Shown: in pieces, positions 14,561-19,557 of the stretch | How positions within the stretch are numbered: the stretch's first letter is position 1 | Layout of the letters: every line of letters starts with the position of its first letter | Assembly: GCA_964648415.1 (NCBI GenBank) | Contig: CAZYOC010000055.1 | Span: 1-19,557, forward strand | Source: G963669175 sp964648415 | GTDB taxonomy: Bacteria; Electryoneota; Electryoneia; Electryoneales; Electryoneaceae | Direction: 5' to 3' | DNA length: 19,557 nucleotides | The notes under the pieces: generated by a model | The model's input: only the letters and a program-made list of their open reading frames with translations | Database searches by the model: none | What the model was told of the DNA's origin: nothing | Made by a program: the position numbers and the translations under genes

Positions 14561-14594
14561 ACCAGGGACAGACGGTAGTTTTCTTGTTGTCACC
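14561..14594 (+). repeat. Half copy of the GGGACAGACGGTAG repeat
   Basis: This matches the left arm and part of the loop of the 12043-12111 inverted repeat (ACCAGGGACAGACGGTAG, then a TTGTTGTCACC-like tail against TTGTTGCCACC). The complementary arm is missing here. It lies about 50 bp upstream of the GT2 start. Confidence 0.6.
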
Positions 14595-14860
14595 TCAGGC
14601 CTGAAACTGCCGTTTGCATAAATGCATGAGTAGAAGATGCCACCTTCGGCGCGGGAGCGGAGCGTGTTCCGAGGTTCAGTGGAAATGTACATCCGCCTTT
14701 TCCGGTTGATGGAAGTTAGGCCGCCTCCAGACAGGTGTCAACGGCTGTAATGGTCAGCCGCTGTTTTTCTGCTTCGATCTTTTTCACTGCGTCGATCCGG
14801 CCCGGTGATTCATTGTCACTCCCTGTTCGCGCCAAATGGACGGCGCGAATCTTGGGCAAT

Positions 14861-14903
14861 GGCAAAGTAACACTGCCGTGGTTCTTTCGTGAAATATCCG
14901 GCG
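14861..14903 (-). repeat. Degenerate copy C of the dispersed element (left part)
   Basis: On the minus strand it reads CGCCGGATATTTCACGAAAG, then a weak match to the GGCATGGCC...TTTGC block. The resemblance to copies A and B1 is clear over the first about 20 bp and weak afterwards. No matching right end was found. Confidence 0.35.
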
Positions 14904-14921
14904 TGAATGAGCTGCTTCGTC

Positions 14922-15109
14922 CGTCCGTCCCGTCGCTCGAAACACTCCTCTGCTCCCCGGAAATAGAGTGGTTCTTGCAAAGAATTTAACATACTAAGAT
15001 TCTTAAGTACTTGTTTATTCTGGATTCCTGCTTTCGCAGGAATGACATCATGGGACATTTCATTCGTCCGTCCCGTCGCTCGAAACACTCCTCTGCTCCC
15101 CGGAAATAG
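14922..15109. repeat. 45-bp direct repeat pair flanking a 98-bp segment
   Basis: Positions 14922-14966 and 15065-15109 are identical over 45 bp (starting CGTCCGTCCCGTCGCTCG and ending CCCCGGAAATAG). The 98 bp between them carry the REP hairpin at 15024-15043. This is either a segmental duplication or the footprint of a recombination event around the REP. Confidence 0.85.
15024..15043. repeat. REP hairpin ATTCCTGC-TTTC-GCAGGAAT
   Basis: Perfect 8-bp arms with a 4-base loop, preceded by GG and followed by GACA. This is the widespread bacterial intergenic repeat whose spurious translation contains VIPAKAGIQ. Confidence 0.8.
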
Positions 15110-15127
15110 CCGACCGTCAGGCATTCT

Positions 15128-15139
15128 ACATCCGGATGT
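15128..15139. promoter_or_regulatory. 12-bp perfect palindrome upstream of the cargo gene
   Basis: ACATCCGGATGT lies about 55 bp before the cargo start codon. It could be a dimeric repressor or activator site. A palindrome of this length also occurs by chance, and no partner site was found. Confidence 0.2.
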
Positions 15140-15194
15140 TGTACCTTAAAAAGTTGGTTGGTTGCTTGCGGCGTTTCTTACCCTGGAGGTTTTC

Positions 15195-18100
15195 ATGCAG
15201 CGCTACCGTCTGCCTGTCCTTGCGCTCTGTCTGTTCCTGTTTGCCGGCTTCACTTACGCTCAACCCTGGCTGCAGAAATACTACGAAACCGATGTCCATC
15301 CCACGTATGATCAACAGCTTGACGCCTTCTATGACTATTTCGGCGACACCATCGGCGGCAAGGGCTCCGGCTGGAAGCAGTTCAAGCGGCTGGAGTGGTT
15401 CATGGAAGACCGTGTCAATGAGAATGGCTACATGAACAGCCGCGGTCTCGTGGAGGGGTGGCGCGAGTGGGAGAAGACCTTCGGCCCGCGCAATTACCAT
15501 CCGGACGAGCTCGACGAGTCCGCCTGGACCAGCATCGGCCCGAACCTGACCCAGGACAGCTACGTGGGCGGTCTGGGACGGCTCAACGAAGTCGCGTTTC
15601 ACCCGTCCAACCCCAACATCATCTATGTCGGAGCAGCCTCCGGCGGAGTCTGGCGCACCCTCAACCACGGCCAGACCTGGACCCACCTGACCGAGGAACT
15701 GCCCCTGCTGGGCGTCGCGGAAATTGTGATCGATTTCGAGGATCCCAGCATCGTCTACCTGGCGTCAGGCGACCGCGACGCGTCGGACACCTACTCCCTC
15801 GGCGTGTTGAAATCCCTTGACGGCGGCCTGACCTGGAACGAAACCGGACTCTCCTACGACGTCGGTGACTTCGGCATGGTTACCGGCCTGCAGATGAGCG
15901 CCGAGGACCCGGAACTGTTGATCGCCACGACCAATGCCGGGATTCACCGCAGCGACGACGGCGGCGACACCTGGACGCTGGAAGAGAGCGGAACCGGTTA
16001 CAAGGAGATTGACGCTCACCCGACCGACGGCGATGTGTTCCTCGCCTGCCGGACCAGCGGGGGGATTTACCGCACCACCGACGGCGGCCTGAATTGGACC
16101 GAGCTGACCGACGGGCTCCCCGGCGGCGGCTTCAGCCGCATCACCCTCGACTATTCCGAAGCTGATACAGACGTGATCTACGCCCTCTACTCCACCGGCA
16201 GCACGTTTCTCGCGGTGTACTACAGCGACGACGGCGGCGATTCCTGGGAACAGCGAGCCAACAACCCGAACCTCCTGGGGTACAACTACGAGGGCGATGA
16301 TAACGGCGGGCAGGCGTGGTACGACCTCACCATCGCCGCCGATCCCAATGACGCCAACACCGTCTACACCGGCGGGATCAACATCTGGAAATCCTCCGAC
16401 GCCGCGTTCACCTTCGACATCAGCTCGCACTGGTGGGGGGACCGGACGGCGTATGTCCACGCCGACCAGCACTGCCTGGACACCAACGGCGACAACGTGT
16501 ACGCCGGCCACGACGGCGGCATTGACTATACCAGCAACGGCGGTTCGACCTGGAACGACATCACCGACGGCTTGGTGATTACCCAGTCCTACCGAATGGG
16601 CCTGTTCGCCGGCGGCGAAGCGCCCACCCATACCCTGATCGGCAACCAGGACAACGGCACCAACATGAAGCGCTACGGGGAATGGACCAGCGAGCTGGGG
16701 GGCGACGGCATGGAATGCGCGGTCCACCCGACCAACCCCGACACCATGTACGGCGAGATTTATTTCGGCAACATGTCGCGGACCTTCAACGGCGGCCAGA
16801 ACTGGGCCGGATGCAACAACGGCGCGGGCGACGGCGGCCCCTGGGTTACTGCTTTCGTGATCGATCCGGATAATCCCTCGACCCTGTACAAGGCTACACG
16901 CCGGATCTACAAAACCACCAACAACGCATCCAGCTGGGAAGACGTCAGCGGCCACCTTGACGGCAACTACCTCTATTCTCTCGCCCTGGCTCCGTCCAAC
17001 ACCAGCGTGGTCTACACCTGCGGCAGCGGCGGCAACCTGTTCGTCTCGGAAGACGCCGGCGAGACCTGGGAGACCCGCAGCACCCCGCGCAACAACGTTT
17101 CATACCTCGCTGTGGATCCCACGGATCCGGAAACCGTGTACGCCACTGTTAGCGGGTGGGACGCCGGGCAGAAAGTCTACCGCAGCACCAACGGCGGCGA
17201 CACCTGGACCAACATCAGCGGCGAGATCCCCAACCTGCCGGCCCTGTGCATCGCAGTGCATCCGGACAACCCGGACCATCTCTACGTGGGCATGGAAATC
17301 GGCGTGGTGTTCTCCCCGGACGGCGGCGACACCTGGGAAGACTGGTCCGACGGCCTGCCGAACACCATCGTGAAGGAGTTGGAAATCCACCAACCGTCGA
17401 ATACCGTGGTCTGCTGCACCTACGGCCGCGGGATGTGGCAGTCGCCCGCCGAGATTCCAGGCGCCGACCCGACCCTGCAAGTCCTTGCGCCCAACGGCGG
17501 GGAAGAGTACACCCAGGAAGCTGAAGTGGAGATTCGCTGGGGCGGGGTGTCTATTACCGGCAACGTGATGCTGGAAGTCAACTATGACTACCCCGACGGC
17601 GCCTGGGAGACCATTGTCGCGTCCACCGAGGATGACGGCAGCTACCTGTGGACCATTGACGGCGACATTACCGACAACGCCCGTGTCCGTGTGAGCACTC
17701 TCAGCATGGACCCGGAAGTGAGCGATGTGTCCAACGCCTCGTTCGCCATCGTTGCCCCGTCGCTGACCGTAGTGCAGCCCAACGGCGGCGAGACCTGGTA
17801 CATCGGCTTCCCGCACGACATCCTGTGGGATTCCAACGGGATCGTGGGAAGCGTGGATATCGAGCTGCGCCGGTCCGCCGCCGATCCCTGGGAGACGCTG
17901 TTCGACGACGTGGAGAACAGCGGCGTGGTGAGCTGGACCCCGGAAGGCGACGTCACCGACGAGGCGCTGCTGAGGATTCGTGCGACGGAAATGAACCCCA
18001 TCATCTCCGACCAAAGCAACACCACGTTCAGTCTGGCCAATCCGGAACTGGCGATCATTCAGCCCAACGGCGGCGAGACCTGGCACATGGGCGTGACCTA

Positions 18101-18902
18101 CGCCATCCTGTTTATGGACAACCTGCCGGAAGACATCGCGATCCAGCTCCTGCGCGGCGGCGAACCGGAACACATGATCGTCGGCTCCGCGCCCAGCGAG
18201 TTTTCCTACGAATGGACCATCCCGAACGATTTCGAGACGGGCGACGCATTTACAATAAAGGTTCGCAGCACGCTGCATCCCGACATTTCCAGCGAGAGCG
18301 CCGCCCCGTTTACCATTGACCTGGTGGAGCCGGAGTTGGTGGAGCCGTTGGACGGGGAAGTGCTGACCGAACAACCGGTCCACCTCGAATGGACTCAGAG
18401 CCTTGGTGCGGCGAACTACACGCTTCAGGTGGCGCTGGATTCCCTGTTCGAGAACCTTTTCATCAACGCGACCGTGAACCAGTACGATGTGGATATTCAG
18501 AACCTGACCGAGGGATCGACCTACTATTGGCGTGTGAAGAGCAACAATGCAGTGGGCTCGTCCAGCGCCTGGTCGGAGGAGTGGAGCTTCCTCACCGGCC
18601 TCGGCGTGGCGGAACACCAGTTCGTCGGGGTGCCGGAGGAGTACCGTCTGGCGGCGGCTTATCCGAACCCGTTCAACCCGACCTGTACGGTGGTGATTGC
18701 CTTGCCCGAGCGGGCGCGGATGAAGGTGCAGGTGTTCAACATCCGTGGCGAACGCGTGAAAACGCTGGCGTCCGGCCCCTTCCCGCCGGGGTATCACCAG
18801 TTCGAGTTCGATGCGGCCAACCTGTCCAGCGGAACGTACTTCGTGCGGGCTACGGTGCAGAACAAGTTGAACGAGATGAAGACCATCCAGTTGATTCGGT
18901 AG
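15195..18902 (+). CDS. T9SS-exported sortilin/BNR-repeat protein with type A sorting domain
   Basis: 1235 residues. Signal peptide MQRYRLPVLALCLFLFAGFTYA, cleaved before QPW. Residues about 100-750 are beta-propeller repeats of the VPS10/BNR type: D-G-G-x-T/S-W turns recur (DGGLTWNETG, DDGGDTWTLEE, DGGLNWTELTDGLP, NGGDTWTNISG, DGGDTWEDWSDGLP) between Val-Tyr strands such as NIIYVG. Three PNGGE-type Ig-like domains of the Kre9/KNH kind follow (about 760-855, 856-950, 951-1045), then a fibronectin-like domain (about 1046-1140; TYYWRVKSNNAVGSSSAWSE). The C-terminus (about 1150-1235) is a type A T9SS sorting domain: AYPNPFNP, VQVFNIRGERVKTL, SGTYFVRATV. The protein is expected to be exported through SprA and anchored at or released from the surface; its ligand is unknown, and no glycosidase active site is evident. 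The ATG at 15195 was chosen for GGAGG at 5-nt spacing and the signal peptide. The gene diverges from the GT2-to-lipoprotein run. Confidence 0.92.
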   Translation: MQRYRLPVLALCLFLFAGFTYAQPWLQKYYETDVHPTYDQQLDAFYDYFGDTIGGKGSGWKQFKRLEWFMEDRVNENGYMNSRGLVEGWREWEKTFGPRNYHPDELDESAWTSIGPNLTQDSYVGGLGRLNEVAFHPSNPNIIYVGAASGGVWRTLNHGQTWTHLTEELPLLGVAEIVIDFEDPSIVYLASGDRDASDTYSLGVLKSLDGGLTWNETGLSYDVGDFGMVTGLQMSAEDPELLIATTNAGIHRSDDGGDTWTLEESGTGYKEIDAHPTDGDVFLACRTSGGIYRTTDGGLNWTELTDGLPGGGFSRITLDYSEADTDVIYALYSTGSTFLAVYYSDDGGDSWEQRANNPNLLGYNYEGDDNGGQAWYDLTIAADPNDANTVYTGGINIWKSSDAAFTFDISSHWWGDRTAYVHADQHCLDTNGDNVYAGHDGGIDYTSNGGSTWNDITDGLVITQSYRMGLFAGGEAPTHTLIGNQDNGTNMKRYGEWTSELGGDGMECAVHPTNPDTMYGEIYFGNMSRTFNGGQNWAGCNNGAGDGGPWVTAFVIDPDNPSTLYKATRRIYKTTNNASSWEDVSGHLDGNYLYSLALAPSNTSVVYTCGSGGNLFVSEDAGETWETRSTPRNNVSYLAVDPTDPETVYATVSGWDAGQKVYRSTNGGDTWTNISGEIPNLPALCIAVHPDNPDHLYVGMEIGVVFSPDGGDTWEDWSDGLPNTIVKELEIHQPSNTVVCCTYGRGMWQSPAEIPGADPTLQVLAPNGGEEYTQEAEVEIRWGGVSITGNVMLEVNYDYPDGAWETIVASTEDDGSYLWTIDGDITDNARVRVSTLSMDPEVSDVSNASFAIVAPSLTVVQPNGGETWYIGFPHDILWDSNGIVGSVDIELRRSAADPWETLFDDVENSGVVSWTPEGDVTDEALLRIRATEMNPIISDQSNTTFSLANPELAIIQPNGGETWHMGVTYAILFMDNLPEDIAIQLLRGGEPEHMIVGSAPSEFSYEWTIPNDFETGDAFTIKVRSTLHPDISSESAAPFTIDLVEPELVEPLDGEVLTEQPVHLEWTQSLGAANYTLQVALDSLFENLFINATVNQYDVDIQNLTEGSTYYWRVKSNNAVGSSSAWSEEWSFLTGLGVAEHQFVGVPEEYRLAAAYPNPFNPTCTVVIALPERARMKVQVFNIRGERVKTLASGPFPPGYHQFEFDAANLSSGTYFVRATVQNKLNEMKTIQLIR

Positions 18903-18921
18903 CGAGGGTAGTGTAGAGATG

Positions 18922-18937
18922 AATCCCGGCAGGGATT
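18922..18937 (+). other. Small hairpin 3' of the cargo gene
   Basis: AATCCC-GGCA-GGGATT: perfect 6-bp arms with a 4-base loop, 19 bp after the stop, with two more possible G-U pairs outside. No T-run follows, so it is not a typical intrinsic terminator. It may be an RNA 3'-end stabiliser or another REP fragment. Confidence 0.4.
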
Positions 18938-19046
18938 TGCTGAAGAAAATGGGACTGCTACACTTTTCCGCTGGTGGACGTATTGTTGCCGGTGATAACA
19001 GATAATAACATTCATTTCAGCGATGATGGTTGCGAGTATAAAGCGG

Positions 19047-19192
19047 AAAAGGTAGCTGTACCAATTTTCTGGGGGTAGCTATGTGGCCCCTGTCTAACAA
19101 GTGAAAAAAGTAAAGAAAGTGAAAAAAGTGAAAAAAGGAACAGATATAAGAAGTAGTTTATAGTGCGTGAAAAAGTGGTACAGTTACCTTTT
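19047..19192. repeat. Inverted pair of REP-like palindromes (BIME-like)
   Basis: 19047-19068 reads AAAAGGTAGCTGTACCA then ATTTT. 19171-19192 is the same motif in the opposite orientation (20 of 22 positions alike). Each is itself an imperfect palindrome. The arrangement, two inverted REPs around about 100 bp, is that of a bacterial interspersed mosaic element. Confidence 0.6.
19101..19136 (+). repeat. Four tandem 9-bp repeats (GTGAAAAAA)
   Basis: Units at 19101, 19110, 19119 and 19128; the second is GTAAAGAAA and the other three are identical. It is a purine-only, slippage-prone tract. Confidence 0.85.
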
Positions 19193-19204
19193 GTACTTCG
19201 TAGA

Positions 19205-19374
19205 GGCGGCATGGCCCGATTTGCAGTTCGCTGAAAGAAGACTCTCCGCTTCTGTCTGCAAGGAATGACACTGGTTTCCTGTTCGTGTGCCGGGAATAAG
19301 CAAGTCGGGTAGAGAAGGTGGCATGGCCCGATTTGCAGTTCGCTGAAAGAAGACTCTCCGCTTCTGTCTGCAAG
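19205..19374 (+). repeat. Dispersed element, tandem copies D1 and D2 (left of gap)
   Basis: D1 starts at 19205 with GGCGGCATGGCCCGATTTGC and ends with GCAAGTCGGG (19300-19309). D2 starts at 19317, giving a period of 112 bp, and is identical to D1 after the first bases until the assembly gap at 19375. Its conserved ends are those of copies A and B2. Confidence 0.8.
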
Positions 19375-19474
19375 NNNNNNNNNNNNNNNNNNNNNNNNNN
19401 NNNNNNNNNNNNNNNNNNNNNNNNNNNNNNNNNNNNNNNNNNNNNNNNNNNNNNNNNNNNNNNNNNNNNNNNNN
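19375..19474. other. Assembly gap (100 N) inside the tandem array
   Basis: Exactly 100 N, the usual placeholder for a gap of unknown size. The left flank ends CTGCAAG and the right flank begins GAATGACACTGG. These two sequences are directly adjacent in D1, so the gap may represent zero or any whole number of 112-bp units. Confidence 0.95.
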
Positions 19475-19522
19475 GAATGACACTGGTTTCCTGTTCGTGT
19501 GACGGGAATAAGCAAGTCGGGA
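19475..19522 (+). repeat. Right part of a further tandem copy (D3)
   Basis: GAATGACACTGGTTTCCTGT and onward through GCAAGTCGGG (19512-19521) repeats D1 positions 19262-19309 with a single difference in GTGTGACGGG against GTGTGCCGGG. After it, about 35 bp to the window edge hold nothing I recognise. Confidence 0.8.
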
Positions 19523-19557
19523 AGAGGGGTGATACGATCATGTGACAATCCCGACTT

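Larger units (their letters stand above)
14514..15194. other. 681-bp divergent spacer between GT2 and the T9SS cargo gene
   Basis: No convincing gene. It contains a REP half copy (14561-14594), a degenerate copy of the dispersed element (14861-14903), a 45-bp direct repeat pair (14922-14966 and 15065-15109) around a REP hairpin (15024-15043), and a 12-bp palindrome (15128-15139). The minus-strand frame here that reads DVIPAKAGIQ is the known spurious translation of the GCAGGAAT-type REP hairpin. Between 14595 and 14860 I see nothing I recognise. Confidence 0.55.
18938..19204. other. Non-coding spacer with short repeats
   Basis: AT-richer DNA between the cargo gene and the tandem array, with no supported gene. 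It contains two inverted copies of a REP-like palindrome (19047-19068, 19171-19192) and a four-copy 9-bp tandem between them (19101-19136). Confidence 0.5.

Noticed and set aside
14816..15124. Minus-strand ORF with DVIPAKAGIQ
   Set aside because: VIPAKAGIQ is the classic spurious translation of the GCAGGAAT REP hairpin, and the rest of the frame is the 45-bp duplicated segment.
17100..18797. Minus-strand open frame of 565 codons within the cargo gene
   Set aside because: It is antisense to the strongly supported sorting-domain protein, His/Arg/Val-rich, and matches no family; GC-rich DNA produces such frames.
19012..19548. Minus-strand ORFs spanning the N gap
   Set aside because: They are translations of the 112-bp tandem repeat and the gap; repeated phrases such as FSELQIGP or ANRAMPP come from the repeat unit, not from a gene.

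Overview
This window looks like chromosomal DNA of a GC-rich, Gram-negative bacterium of the FCB superphylum (Bacteroidetes/Fibrobacteres/Zixibacteria/KSB1-like lineages; I cannot name the phylum). The evidence is a full-length SprA-type translocon of the type IX secretion system (T9SS), a large secreted beta-propeller protein ending in a type A T9SS sorting domain, and a lipoprotein whose post-cysteine residues resemble the Bacteroidetes surface-export signal. There are no rRNAs, tRNAs, transposases or CRISPR arrays that I can see.

Layout. Positions 1-183 (+) hold a likely C-terminal fragment of a gene entering from the left, convergent with a lipoprotein (165-1415, -). A short + strand coding remnant without a start (1499-1708) lies between the lipoprotein and an exported beta-rich, probable outer-membrane protein (1720-2799, -). 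Next come sprA (3091-9906, -) and a NYN-LOTUS protein with a histone-H1-like tail (10052-11917, -). Two glycosyltransferases, GT4-type (12148-13194, -) and GT2-type (13698-14513, -), suggest cell-surface glycan synthesis. Diverging from this minus-strand run is a 1235-residue T9SS cargo protein (15195-18902, +) with sortilin/BNR-like repeats, three PNGGE-type Ig-like domains, a fibronectin-like domain and the sorting domain. The obvious link is that SprA would export the 15195-18902 product and possibly other cargo; the lipoprotein and outer-membrane protein would sit in the same envelope.

The intergenic DNA is unusually repeat-rich. A dispersed element of about 105-112 bp has conserved ends and a divergent core. 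It occurs next to the 3' ends of sprA and the GT2 gene, and as a tandem array at the right edge, where a 100-N assembly gap falls exactly inside the repeat. REP-like imperfect palindromes, a perfect 24-bp inverted repeat, a three-copy 22-bp tandem, a four-copy 9-bp tandem and a 45-bp direct repeat flanking a REP hairpin fill the remaining spacers. No complete novel enzymatic system is evident. The dispersed element family and the NYN-LOTUS/H1-tail protein beside sprA are the parts most worth following up.
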